Virus record (IMG/VR): IMGVR_UViG_3300037504_000286
Coordinates: 1-40,443 of that record
Source of the DNA: a virus
Direction: 5' to 3' (one strand)
Length of the DNA: 40,443 bases
Part shown: in pieces, positions 8,553 through 16,948 of the stretch
How the letters are laid out: the number at the start of each line of letters is the position of its first letter
Position numbering within the stretch: position 1 is the first letter of the stretch
Notes under the pieces: model-generated
Told to the model about the DNA's origin: nothing
Database searches by the model: none
The model's input: only the letters and a program-made list of their open reading frames with translations
Program-made: the position numbers and the translations under genes

Positions 8553-10237
8553 TCCCGCGCATTCTGCATTTTATTTGGATAGGTAGCGAGCTGCCATCGT
8601 GGGCGCGCCGCAACATCGAGGAATGGCGCCTCCTGTGCCCTGAGTTCGACGTGGTGATTCACAACGAATCGTCGCTTTTGCCTTGCTTGGCTGACGCCTA
8701 CGCCAATGCCAAAGCGTGGTGCTCGCGCGCCGACCTGCTGCGCTACAGTATTTTGCAGCAGCACGGCGGCTGGTATTTTGACGTCGACTTCTGGCCACTG
8801 CGCCCGCTTTCGCATGCATACTACTGCTGGAATCTCATCGGCGAGCGCGTGTTCTGCAGCAAGCAGCAGGGGCACAAGTCCGGCGCGCGCCTGCCGTACA
8901 ACAACGCGCCGTTGGCGTGTGCGCCTGGAGCGCCCGGCATGCTGCGTCTGGTCGAATACTGCCAGGCGCTCGGACGGCGAAGGGACCTGGGTCGCGTTGC
9001 GCTTGGCCCTGAGCTGATGAGCCGCGCGTTGCGTGATGCTCCGCATGACTTCCTTGTCAGCGAAGCGGGGTGGTGGTTCCCGGTGACCGTGCGCCAGGGC
9101 GCCGATGCCTATTCGTATTTTCTCCACGATGGAGACAGGCACGCGCTGAACAGCGCCGGTACCGCCGGGCACGTGCCTTTCGCCGCGCACCTGTGGGCCG
9201 ACCAGAACGACATGGCAAAGGCGATGTCAGTCGACTACAGCAGCAAGCCACTTGCGCTGGCCATGGACTTCAAGAATCCGCGGCAATTCGTGCACAGCGT
9301 CGCGGCTGGTCTGGAGCGCATCGGCTATCAGGTGCAGCGGTGCCAGAACGTGGACGAGGCGGCCGGTTTCTTCCGCCGTCCGAGCGTAGTAGTTGGGTGG
9401 AACGGAGTCCGCGATCCGCGCTGGTGGCAGTATGCTGAGGAAATTGGCGCCGTGCACTTGGCCTGTGAACACGGGTATTTTCACCGTGAGCGAAATTTCC
9501 AGTGCGACCACATGGGATTCTTGCATCGCTCCAGCCTGCGGGATAGGCTGCGCGCAGGAGAGCGACCACCGGCAGATGCGGACAAGCGCCTTGCAGCTTG
9601 TGGAGCGCCGGACATCGCTCCGATGTGTCCGCGCAAATCCGGCTACTGCCTGGTGCTTGGACAAGTAGACGGTGACACGCAGCTGGTAGACAGTGAGGTG
9701 CCAGGATATGCACCGCTGCTGCGGCAGCTCAGCCGGCACATGCCAAGCGGGATTGATCTGGTCTATCGACCGCACCCACTCATGGCCACGCGCCATGCCA
9801 ATGCCGCTGGGCGCTGGCCGCGCATCCGCATGCGACGCAACCCAGATCCGCAATATGAGCGCCAACAGTACTGCGCCAACAAAATCGGCGCCAGCCTCGC
9901 CGATGACCTGCGCGGCGCGCGTTTCTGCGTGGCGATTAACAGCAACGCGCTGGTCGAGGCCACGGCAGCAGGCATCCCGTGCATGGCCTTCGGGCCGGCG
10001 CTTGGCATCGATGCTGGCGTCTACCTCCATGCGACGATTGCCACGCTCACGGAAGCGTGTCGCGCCATGCTGGACGGCTGGGCGCCGAGTGATGAGGCGG
10101 TGAGAAATTACCTGCGGTGGCTGGCCTGCTACCAGTACACGCGCGAAGAAATCGAACAAGGCGACGCGCTGGCGGCCATGCTGCAGCGTGCTGGCGCGAG
10201 CCTGCCACAGCAAAACACGGAGACAGCGCACGCATGA
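8549..10237 (+). CDS. Two-domain glycosyltransferase (GT32-like + capsule-polysaccharide type)
   Basis: A 562-residue protein apparently carrying two sugar transferases. The N-terminus (IPRILHFIWIGSELPSWARR, then SRADLLRYSIL and GGWYFDVDFWPLRPL with a DxD-type metal motif) matches the glycosyltransferase family with the Gb3-synthase/Och1 DXD domain. The C-terminal half (KSGYCLVLGQVDGD, DLVYRPHPL, AINSNALVEATAAGIPCMAFG) resembles KpsC/KpsS-like capsule transferases. I chose GTG 8549 because AAAGG at 8536-8540 precedes it and it overlaps the upstream stop; an earlier in-frame ATG at 8504 adds 15 unlikely residues. A fusion of these two classes within a phage head operon is unusual. Confidence 0.75.
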   Translation: MIPRILHFIWIGSELPSWARRNIEEWRLLCPEFDVVIHNESSLLPCLADAYANAKAWCSRADLLRYSILQQHGGWYFDVDFWPLRPLSHAYYCWNLIGERVFCSKQQGHKSGARLPYNNAPLACAPGAPGMLRLVEYCQALGRRRDLGRVALGPELMSRALRDAPHDFLVSEAGWWFPVTVRQGADAYSYFLHDGDRHALNSAGTAGHVPFAAHLWADQNDMAKAMSVDYSSKPLALAMDFKNPRQFVHSVAAGLERIGYQVQRCQNVDEAAGFFRRPSVVVGWNGVRDPRWWQYAEEIGAVHLACEHGYFHRERNFQCDHMGFLHRSSLRDRLRAGERPPADADKRLAACGAPDIAPMCPRKSGYCLVLGQVDGDTQLVDSEVPGYAPLLRQLSRHMPSGIDLVYRPHPLMATRHANAAGRWPRIRMRRNPDPQYERQQYCANKIGASLADDLRGARFCVAINSNALVEATAAGIPCMAFGPALGIDAGVYLHATIATLTEACRAMLDGWAPSDEAVRNYLRWLACYQYTREEIEQGDALAAMLQRAGASLPQQNTETAHA

Positions 10238-10545
10238 CCCTTCTGGAGCCGCCGACCGACAAGAACAAGCGACTACCAAGCCGCGCGTTGAGCCAGCGCA
10301 CTGTTGTGCAGATTGGCCTCGGTACCGTGTGCGGATTTATCACGACCGCCATGGCGTGGTTCTTCTGTCGCCTTGCTGCATGCGAGGACAGCCAGGCCAT
10401 CGCGGCAACCGAAATCCAGGTCATTAAAACACAGCAACGGGCAGACCGGGACCGACAAGACGAGCGGCACTCGGCGCTGCTCATGCAGCTGCAGGCAATC
10501 AGCGCGCAGTTGGCAGAGATCCAACGGGACATGCGCGTGCGCTGA
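10234..10545 (+). CDS. Small single-span membrane protein with coiled-coil tail
   Basis: A 103-residue protein with a basic N-terminus (KNKRLPSRALSQR), one hydrophobic segment (about residues 24-48, VVQIGLGTVCGFITTAMAW) and a charged, probably coiled C-terminal half (QRADRDRQDERHSALL). It overlaps the glycosyltransferase stop by ATGA and the next gene by TGATG. The topology could suit a holin, pinholin or accessory membrane protein, but such proteins are hard to assign by sequence and its place among head-tail genes is not typical for lysis. Confidence 0.6.
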   Translation: MTLLEPPTDKNKRLPSRALSQRTVVQIGLGTVCGFITTAMAWFFCRLAACEDSQAIAATEIQVIKTQQRADRDRQDERHSALLMQLQAISAQLAEIQRDMRVR

Positions 10546-10922
10546 TGGCAAGTCGCGCGGCGACATACTGGAATATCAAGGCCCGGCCGCTGATGTGGAC
10601 GGAGCACGGCGAGACCGTCACGCTTCGCGACCCTTCGCAGGCAGCGAGCCAGCAGGACAGCGCCCTGTCGGTGATTTTCCGCAGGCAGCGTGCAACCGGT
10701 CGTAGCCAAGCCGGCATTGGGGCCGAGTCGTTCGAGGGCACCGCAGAGGCGGTCGTACGGATCACCGATATGCCGACCAAACCTGGCGCCAGGTCCAGCA
10801 TTATCAGAGAGGGCGAGAAGTGGCAGATCCGATGGATCGAGAGACAGGACGAATGGACGTGGGTTATGCATCTTGAGCACCCGAACCGCGTACTGGCGAT
10901 CCGGCCAGGGGTTTCGATATGA
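10545..10922 (+). CDS. Probable head-tail joining protein (gpFII-like)
   Basis: A 125-residue, probably beta-barrel protein (EHGETVTLRDPS, then IIREGEKWQIRWIERQDEWT and WVMHLEHPN) placed where phages of lambda layout encode the head-tail stopper or adaptor. The strand-rich C-terminus recalls gpFII-like and related joining proteins. It overlaps both neighbours by four or fewer bases, within the tightly packed connector block. The assignment depends mainly on order and size. Confidence 0.5.
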   Translation: MASRAATYWNIKARPLMWTEHGETVTLRDPSQAASQQDSALSVIFRRQRATGRSQAGIGAESFEGTAEAVVRITDMPTKPGARSSIIREGEKWQIRWIERQDEWTWVMHLEHPNRVLAIRPGVSI

Positions 10923-11452
10923 CCGAGCCAGATGGGATCCTGAGCTTACCGCTTGAGGCAGCGCGAGAAATCATCGCCGCAAGCACGGAGTTCCAGACGT
11001 GGACCGGGACGGCCAGCGAGGCCGCCGCCAAAGAGCGCGTGTGGCCGGTGGAGACACCGCCAACAGGAGAAGACCAGGACATCGAGGAGGTGGCCCCGTC
11101 GCCGCTGGCCATTGTGGATTACGGCGCATTCGTTCGAGAGCGGTACACGGTCACCAACTCCAACCTGTTTCAGCACTCTACAGCAGGAAGCGACGTGGCG
11201 ATTTATTTCCGCGCCAAGGCAAGCGGCGACCTCCCAGATGCGGTGTGGAATTTCACGAACGCGGTCGGCGCCATCATCGAGGATATGGAGGCGTGGGCCA
11301 GCGAACTGCAGGGCGAGAGCCTTGCGATCAATCGCGTAGAGCTGACGCAGCCACCAATGCGCGTCGAGTACACCAGGCGCGAGCGCGACGGCGACTACTG
11401 GGAGTGCGTCGTCACGATCGGATTCACCCGCCAGCCGGTCAGGTACGCATGA
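10919..11452 (+). CDS. Probable tail completion / terminator protein
   Basis: A 177-residue soluble protein between the putative joiner and the gp10-like protein. The N-terminus (LPLEAAREIIAASTEFQTW) and the centre (AVWNFTNAVGAIIEDMEAWA) look alpha-beta mixed, as in tail terminators and minor tail proteins of the gpU/gpZ region. No catalytic motif is visible. It starts by ATGA overlap and ends by ATGA overlap with an upstream start of the lipoprotein gene. The family was not recognised with certainty. Confidence 0.45.
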   Translation: MTEPDGILSLPLEAAREIIAASTEFQTWTGTASEAAAKERVWPVETPPTGEDQDIEEVAPSPLAIVDYGAFVRERYTVTNSNLFQHSTAGSDVAIYFRAKASGDLPDAVWNFTNAVGAIIEDMEAWASELQGESLAINRVELTQPPMRVEYTRRERDGDYWECVVTIGFTRQPVRYA

Positions 11453-11469
11453 TCGCCGAGGAGTCCACC

Positions 11470-11784
11470 ATGGATGAGAAAGACAACCCGATCCGCATGG
11501 CGCGGAGCTTCTTAGCCATCTGCGTGCCCATGTGGGCCGTCATCATCGCCCTGCTGTGTCTGTGCGGCTGCGGCGGCTACCGCCTAAGCGACGAGTGCCG
11601 CCAGGAGGTGGCCGACAGCGCAGCCACGACCATCGAATGGACTGAGGCCGTGCGCGCCGGTGTCGATCCCGAGGCTGCCGCCACGGCAATCCGTGCCCTG
11701 CAGGAGGGCGTGCTGCACGTCCTGCAGGCCGAGTACACACCCAGCACCGAGCGTCAGCAGACGCCGGATGGAGCCAGCGAATGA
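11470..11784 (+). CDS. Small lipoprotein, possibly spanin-like
   Basis: A 104-residue protein with a classic lipoprotein signal: basic start (KDNPIRMARS), hydrophobic core (FLAICVPMWAVIIALLC) and a lipobox ending LCGC, so it should be lipidated and membrane anchored. The remainder is a mostly helical, acidic periplasmic domain. GAGGAG at 11458-11463 supports ATG 11470 over the in-frame ATG 11449 that overlaps the upstream gene. Phage lipoproteins of this size are often outer-membrane spanin subunits, but the tail-gene context and lack of a proline-rich segment leave this open. Confidence 0.62.
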   Translation: MDEKDNPIRMARSFLAICVPMWAVIIALLCLCGCGGYRLSDECRQEVADSAATTIEWTEAVRAGVDPEAAATAIRALQEGVLHVLQAEYTPSTERQQTPDGASE

Positions 11785-12419
11785 CCCGCACCGCCATTGC
11801 CCTGCTCACCGCCCTGCTCATCGGAGCCACGATCGCCGCGCCAGCCGGCGTGCTCATGTCCGCCGAGCCCATCCAGGCCGCCGCCGACCGCACCGCGGCG
11901 CAAATCGTCGGCGACACGGACGAGGCTGTGTCCGCAGCCATCGCGCAGCGCGACCGCACGATTGCGACCTACGAGGACACCATGGCCAAGGTCGGCTGGG
12001 GCGCAGCCATCCTAGGCGGCCTGATGGCCGTCGTGAAGGTCGGCGCCCGGCTGCCGTTCGTGCCTGCGCCAGTCCGCGGCGTGCTCGAGGTGGCCAATGG
12101 GTTTTTGCCTGGCCTGACCGGACCCAAGGCGCAGCGAGCTGAGAAGAAATACCGCAAGGCAGCCGAGGCCGGCGTCGAGGGAGTCGAAGTGTTGCTGAAC
12201 CTGCTGCGCAAATACCAGCCACAGCTAGAGCAAACTGCCATCGGACGCTTGAAGATTATACAAGAAGCCCTTGGGACTCGCGAGATCGTGCGCGATATCT
12301 TGGCGGCGCTGCGACTATCTGACGGACCGACCATTGCCGAGGAAATGCAGGAGATGGAAATGCCGAGGCGCGTCGCCAGCTCACTGAGCGATGTGAACAA
12401 GAACGTGGAGCACGGATAA
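11781..12419 (+). CDS. Membrane protein with signal sequence, unknown function
   Basis: A 212-residue protein starting with a signal-like helix (AIALLTALLIGATIAAPAGV), then a helical charged stretch, a second hydrophobic segment (about residues 72-84, VGWGAAILGGLMAVVK) and a long charged helical C-terminal region (LLNLLRKYQPQLEQTAIGR and onwards). It is coupled to the lipoprotein gene by ATGA and ends in TAATG with the next gene. A lipoprotein followed by an inner-membrane helical protein recalls lysis or superinfection-exclusion pairs, but no family was recognised. Confidence 0.5.
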   Translation: MTRTAIALLTALLIGATIAAPAGVLMSAEPIQAAADRTAAQIVGDTDEAVSAAIAQRDRTIATYEDTMAKVGWGAAILGGLMAVVKVGARLPFVPAPVRGVLEVANGFLPGLTGPKAQRAEKKYRKAAEAGVEGVEVLLNLLRKYQPQLEQTAIGRLKIIQEALGTREIVRDILAALRLSDGPTIAEEMQEMEMPRRVASSLSDVNKNVEHG

Positions 12420-12955
12420 TGGCGATTCGCATTGCACGCAGTACGTGGCTCAAGATCGAAGGCGGCGAGAGGCTGCAAAAAGATCTGAGGGGCCTTGGCC
12501 GCGGTGTCGCGCGAAAGATCGGTCGCCGCATCGTGCGAAGCATGATGTCGCCGGTGCTGCGTGACGCGAAGGCGCGGGCGCCGGTCCAGAGCGGTCTGTT
12601 GCGCGCCAGTATCGGGATAGTGGCACGCTCAAGCAGAGGTCGGGCAACGCACACCGCACGGGTCGGCACGCGCGCAAACGTCAGCTTCCGCGACCGGCGC
12701 AGCAAGCAGCTCATGGTGAGCGGCCGCGGCCAACACGCCGAGCACTGGAAGCGCAAGGGCGCGACCGTGACGAAGCGCACGGCGAACCAGTATGCCGGTG
12801 GCATCGAATTTGGAACCAAAGCGGACGGACGCATTGCCCGCAAGGCAGGTGGCGCCTTCATGCTCAACGAGCCGATGAAGCGCCGCACGCCTGGAATTAT
12901 CGACAACTTCGAACGCCTGTTGCGCGAAGAAATCAACAAACACGCCAAAGTATAG
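12419..12955 (+). CDS. HK97 gp10-like tail completion protein
   Basis: A 178-residue basic protein. The segment DAKARAPVQSGLLRASIGIV and the later YAGGIEFGTK and GGAFMLNEPMKRR are the hallmarks of the HK97-gp10/gpZ-like family, which sits at the head-proximal tail end and helps complete or attach the tail. It directly precedes the tail tube gene, as expected. Start and upstream stop overlap (TAATG). Confidence 0.82.
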   Translation: MAIRIARSTWLKIEGGERLQKDLRGLGRGVARKIGRRIVRSMMSPVLRDAKARAPVQSGLLRASIGIVARSSRGRATHTARVGTRANVSFRDRRSKQLMVSGRGQHAEHWKRKGATVTKRTANQYAGGIEFGTKADGRIARKAGGAFMLNEPMKRRTPGIIDNFERLLREEINKHAKV

Positions 12956-12967
12956 GAGAACACACCC

Positions 12968-13366
12968 ATGGCAACCAAGGCACTGGAGGGTGTCGGCGCA
13001 ACCGTCACCTTCGGAACCAGCGACTACACCGCCGACCTCATCAGCTTCACGCTTCCCGAGCGTGCTACGGAGTCGATCGACACCAGCCACCTCGGCACCA
13101 CCGACTACATGACGAGCAAGCCATCGTCGCTGTCTGACCCTGGGCAGCTCCAGCTGGTGTTCGACTACGATCCGGCTATGCCGGACCTGCGCGATGATGG
13201 CGCCCAGACGGTGACCATCACCCTCGCCGACAGCAGCACGCTGACCTTCAGCAACGCCTACTGCATCAGCCAGGGCGGCTCCGAGGGCACCATCGGGGAG
13301 CGCATGCAGGAGTCGGTCACCATGCAGCTCAGCGGCGACTACGTGTATGCCGCCGCCTCGAGCTGA
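12968..13366 (+). CDS. Major tail tube protein
   Basis: A 132-residue protein, Thr/Ser/Asp-rich and strand-rich, fitting the gpV-type tail tube fold. ATESIDTSHLGTTDYM is the loop seen in many siphophage tube proteins, followed by PGQLQLVFDYDP and a closing VTMQLSGDYVY strand. It begins 12 bases after the gp10-like gene with a TAGGAGA ribosome site and is followed by the tail assembly chaperones, the standard order. No Ig-like extension is present and there is no sheath gene nearby, which supports a non-contractile tail. Confidence 0.85.
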   Translation: MATKALEGVGATVTFGTSDYTADLISFTLPERATESIDTSHLGTTDYMTSKPSSLSDPGQLQLVFDYDPAMPDLRDDGAQTVTITLADSSTLTFSNAYCISQGGSEGTIGERMQESVTMQLSGDYVYAAASS

Positions 13367-13392
13367 TCCACGGTAGAACAGGAGATCCCGCC

Positions 13393-13722
13393 ATGAAACG
13401 ACTGTCCATCATCGCAAAATTGCAGGAAGCCAGCGCGCTCCGCACCGTGCACGTCGAAGGAATCGGAGACGTGCAGGTGCGGCCGCTGCCGATCGGCGCA
13501 GCCATGGAGCTGCAGCGAGCCAGCCAGGACAATGACCAGGCTGGCGTCGGCTGGGCCATTGTCCGCAGTTGCATTGTGGACGAGGACGGCGCGCCGCTGT
13601 TCGGCGACGACGACCGCGCCTTGTTCGACGCCCTGCCCATGGACCTGGTCGGTAGGCTGACCGACGCCTGTGGCGTTGCCGACGACGACGACGCCAGCGA
13701 AGAGGCCGTCGCGGGAAACTGA
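13393..13722 (+). CDS. Tail assembly chaperone, gpG-like
   Basis: A 109-residue chaperone that coats the tape measure before tube assembly. The N-terminal strand-rich part (LRTVHVEGIGDVQVRPLPIG) and the acidic Asp-rich end (ADDDDASEEAVAGN) are typical. The last three sense codons form a slippery heptamer just before TGA, so a minority of ribosomes should continue into the T extension. AGGAGA precedes the start. Confidence 0.85.
   Translation: MKRLSIIAKLQEASALRTVHVEGIGDVQVRPLPIGAAMELQRASQDNDQAGVGWAIVRSCIVDEDGAPLFGDDDRALFDALPMDLVGRLTDACGVADDDDASEEAVAGN
13713..13719 (+). promoter_or_regulatory. Programmed -1 frameshift slippery site GGGAAAC
   Basis: The heptamer G GGA AAC is in the correct X XXY YYZ phase: zero-frame codons are GCG GGA AAC followed at once by TGA. 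It is one base different from the GGGAAAG used by lambda G-GT. A -1 slip moves into a frame that stays open to 13970. Confidence 0.9.
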
Positions 13723-13970
13723 GGGATGACCCGCTTGCAGTCTTCTGCTTCCGCCTGGCCCGCGACCTGGGCTGCACGGTCGCAGAGCTTGCACGGCGGG
13801 TCACGTGGCACGAGTTTTTGCACTGGGTGCAGTTTTATTTACTGGAGGCGCGGCAAATGTCGCTGAAAACCAGCAACAGTGCGGCGCCAGCTGACGTAGT
13901 GCCAGCGGCGCAGGTGCCAGATTTCGTGCGTCGCTGGGCTCAGCGCGGCAAGAAGAAGGGGGCGAAGTAA
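13719..13970 (+). CDS. Tail assembly chaperone frameshift extension (T of GT)
   Basis: The extension reached by -1 slippage from the gpG-like gene: 83 codons ending at TAA 13968-13970, giving a fusion of about 192 residues. It begins LRDDPLAVFCFRLARDLGCT and contains TWHEFLHWVQFYLLEARQM, like the T domains that bind the tail tube protein and recruit it to the tape measure. It has no ribosome site or good start of its own. The end is Lys-rich (RGKKKGAK), and the tape measure gene starts two bases later. Confidence 0.88.
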   Translation: MRDDPLAVFCFRLARDLGCTVAELARRVTWHEFLHWVQFYLLEARQMSLKTSNSAAPADVVPAAQVPDFVRRWAQRGKKKGAK

Positions 13971-13971
13971 C

Positions 13972-16176
13972 GTGGCCAAGCAGATGACGCGCCTCAACGT
14001 CAGCTTGACGGCAAACACGGGCAATTTGTCCCGTGGCATGAAGCGCGCATCGAAAATTGTAGGACGATTCAGCAACGACGTGACGCGCGTCGCACGTGCT
14101 CTGACCAGTCCGCTAGCGCTCATCACTGGAGGGCTGACCGCCGCCGGTCTGCTGGCCAAGATGCGTAGCGCGGCGAACGGCATCGACGCCTTGGCCAAGG
14201 CGTCCGATAAACTCGGCATCAGCACGCAAGCGCTCGCCGGGTTTCGGCATGCCGCTGAGCAGACCGGCATTGGCGCGGACCAGGCCACAGTCGCCCTGCA
14301 GCGCATGGTGCGCCGTATTTCCGAGGCAGCGCAGGGAACCGGCGAGGCACGCAGCGCGCTGCGCGAGCTAGGGCTTTCCGCTAAGGAGCTGGCGGCGCTG
14401 TCGCCTGACCAGCAATTCCGCGCCATTGCCGGCGCCATGTCAAACGTCGCGCAACAAGGCGACCGCGTGCGTCTGGCCATGCGCCTGTTCGACACCGAGG
14501 GCGTCGCGTTGGTCAACACGCTATCGCTCGGGACGGATGGTCTTGACAAAATGGCAGAGGAGGCCGGCACTCTTGGCCTTGCAATCAGCCGCGTAGACGC
14601 AAAGAAAATCGAGCAAGCAAACGACGCCATGGACCGCGCGGGCAAGGCCATTGACGGGGCATTTGCTGCTTTGGCGATACGGTTTGCGCCGGCCATCGAG
14701 GAGGCTGCAAACCGCTTCACCGCAATGACTGCAGACGCTGAGAGGTTCGGAGAGCTGAGCGCCAGCGTATTCGATGGCGTAATTAAGGCCATTGGGTTTG
14801 TTGCAGACGCCGTCTACAGCCTGCGCCTTGTATGGAAGGGCCTTCAGGTAGGGCTCGCGAAGATCGGACGCAATGCAGCGCGATCGTTTAACGATCTGGC
14901 AAAGGGCGCGCAGTGGGTCACGCAGTTTGTAGAGCGCATTGGCGAAACATTCGAGGCGGCTGCATCGGTAATTGGCGCTGTCTTCGACGCACCGATGGCC
15001 GCTGTAAAGCTGGCCTTTTCCGGGCTGGTGTCGTTCATCGCGTCATCAGTGAACAGTGTCCTGGACAACATCAGGGGCATGGCCCACGAAATGGGTATGA
15101 AGTCCCTGGTCGAACAGACCGAGCGCGGCATGGACGCCATGAATGCCATGGCACAAGCCGCAGATGATATGGCCGATGGCGCTGAAGGCGCGGACGCAAT
15201 ACGACAATCCATGGATCGCCTGTCGGATGTTGTCACGGCTGACTTCGCTCCGGTCCATGGGATCCAGGCGCTCAACGATGCCATAGCCCAGGGGTCAAAA
15301 GGAATCTGGGAGCTCGAGGAGCAAATCCAGGCGATGAAGGACGCCGGGATGCCGAGCGAGCGCATCAAGGCTTTTGTTGCAGAGGTCGAAAAGGCTGCCA
15401 ACAAGGCGGCTGCAGCCGTCAACAGCATTGGCAAAGTCACTGACGACGCCAGCGACCCGATGGCCACACTGGATTCGTTGTTGAACGCAGAGCTTGAGAG
15501 GATTCGCAAGCACAACGAGCAGAAACTGAACGTGCTCAACGATTTTGGTATCCGCGAGCGCGAACAGATAATGCTGCAAGAGAAGATCAAGCGCGAGAAT
15601 TTGCGCATGGCCTTTGAACAAGGAATGCTGACCAAGCAAGAGATGGCAGAGGCTGAAATCCAGCTTGTGAAGCAGCGTGAAGAGGCCATCAAGAAACTTG
15701 AGCAACAGCGCCGCGAGTTCAGCTTGGCCGATGCCAGCCGATTCGCGAACGAGTCGCTGAATCTCGCGAATCAATTTGGCGATCAGGCTATCGGACTGCA
15801 AAAGACAATCTCGCTAGTGCAGTCCGGCATCAGCATTGCGACCGGTATCGCTCGGGCACAAGAGCTTGGCTTTCCGCAGAACCTCGCCGAGATGGCTCGC
15901 GTTGCTGCTGTCGGCGTGAAGGTTGCCAGCCAGATCCAGGGCGCCTCGCGCGGTGCAGCACAGGTGAGCAGCGGTGTCAGCACGTCGACCGGACAGGCGG
16001 CAGCGTCAGCCGGCGGAACCGCTGCGCCCGCAGGCGGTCAAGCAACCGGTGCAACGCAGCCAGGACAATTGCTGTACCTGGAAAGCGGGGCCTACCTGCG
16101 CAGCGATGCGATCGCCGACCTGCTCAACGACGCGATAGAGCGCAACGTGCGCATCACGGGGGTGATTCGTGGCTGA
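13972..16176 (+). CDS. Tail tape measure protein
   Basis: A 734-residue protein that sets tail length and is later ejected with the DNA. It is the longest tail gene, lies directly after the G/GT pair, and is Ala-rich and almost wholly helical. Residues about 60-260 carry the repeated helical pattern of phage tape measures (LGISTQALAGFRHAAEQTG; SPDQQFRAIAGAMSNVAQQG; DTEGVALVNTL), hydrophobic segments occur in the middle (FDGVIKAIGFVADAVYSL), and a charged coiled coil lies near residues 500-590. It starts with GTG two bases after the GT stop, with GAAGGGGG upstream. Confidence 0.92.
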   Translation: MAKQMTRLNVSLTANTGNLSRGMKRASKIVGRFSNDVTRVARALTSPLALITGGLTAAGLLAKMRSAANGIDALAKASDKLGISTQALAGFRHAAEQTGIGADQATVALQRMVRRISEAAQGTGEARSALRELGLSAKELAALSPDQQFRAIAGAMSNVAQQGDRVRLAMRLFDTEGVALVNTLSLGTDGLDKMAEEAGTLGLAISRVDAKKIEQANDAMDRAGKAIDGAFAALAIRFAPAIEEAANRFTAMTADAERFGELSASVFDGVIKAIGFVADAVYSLRLVWKGLQVGLAKIGRNAARSFNDLAKGAQWVTQFVERIGETFEAAASVIGAVFDAPMAAVKLAFSGLVSFIASSVNSVLDNIRGMAHEMGMKSLVEQTERGMDAMNAMAQAADDMADGAEGADAIRQSMDRLSDVVTADFAPVHGIQALNDAIAQGSKGIWELEEQIQAMKDAGMPSERIKAFVAEVEKAANKAAAAVNSIGKVTDDASDPMATLDSLLNAELERIRKHNEQKLNVLNDFGIREREQIMLQEKIKRENLRMAFEQGMLTKQEMAEAEIQLVKQREEAIKKLEQQRREFSLADASRFANESLNLANQFGDQAIGLQKTISLVQSGISIATGIARAQELGFPQNLAEMARVAAVGVKVASQIQGASRGAAQVSSGVSTSTGQAAASAGGTAAPAGGQATGATQPGQLLYLESGAYLRSDAIADLLNDAIERNVRITGVIRG

Positions 16177-16948
16177 TGCCATCACGCTTTTGCCTGGCAC
16201 CACCCTGCCGCACATCGCCTACGACAGCGTGCTAGAGGATGCGACGCTGTCGAGCGCTGCCACCACCGCCACAGACGGAGCGGCCGACAATGTCCTTGGG
16301 TGGCAAGAATACACCTTCTGGAAGCCGACCGGCGGCGGAACCTACACCATCGAGGCAGACCTGGGCGGCAGCTACGAGGTGTCATGCTGGGCCATGCATG
16401 GCCACGATGCGCTGGGCACCGTCGCCATGGACACCTGGAACGGCAGCGCCTGGGTGGAGCACAGCACCGAGCTTGCGGACGGCAGTGGCGACACGCTCTA
16501 CCTGCGCGGCGATACTCTGACCACGACGAAACTGCGCTTCCGTATCGCCAGCCTCAGCTACCTGGCAATTCTGTTTGCGGGACCGGAATTGACGCCAGCG
16601 ATGAATGTCAAGCCAGGAGGATGGTCCGACCCGCGCGTCGGCGCCCTGGCGGTCACAGAACCAGAGACCAGTCGCGACGGCGTATGGCTAGGCACGACGA
16701 TTCGCCGCTGGCAGTGCCGGCAGAGCGTGACGCTTGAGGACATGGCGCAATCGTGGGTCGCTGACTACTGGCGGCCGTTCATGACTACGTGCAGCGCCCA
16801 GCCCTATTTCCTGCACTGGCACACGGCTGATTGGCCAGATGGCGCCGCGTTTTGCTTCGACAACCAGTTCTCCAAGCCAGACTTCAGCCGCAACGCGATG
16901 ATGACCGTTGCCGTTGAGTCGACGATGAGCACGGGCGTCACGCCATGA
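16169..16948 (+). CDS. Distal/minor tail protein
   Basis: A 259-residue strand-rich protein directly after the tape measure, the usual place for distal tail components that join tube and tip. The first half resembles a carbohydrate-binding-like beta sandwich (TYTIEADLGGSYEVSCWAMH, then KLRFRIAS), and the second half has W/Y-rich motifs (RRWQCRQSVTLEDMAQSW). The GTG start overlaps the tape measure end, and its stop overlaps the next start. The precise family was not recognised. Confidence 0.6.
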   Translation: MADAITLLPGTTLPHIAYDSVLEDATLSSAATTATDGAADNVLGWQEYTFWKPTGGGTYTIEADLGGSYEVSCWAMHGHDALGTVAMDTWNGSAWVEHSTELADGSGDTLYLRGDTLTTTKLRFRIASLSYLAILFAGPELTPAMNVKPGGWSDPRVGALAVTEPETSRDGVWLGTTIRRWQCRQSVTLEDMAQSWVADYWRPFMTTCSAQPYFLHWHTADWPDGAAFCFDNQFSKPDFSRNAMMTVAVESTMSTGVTP

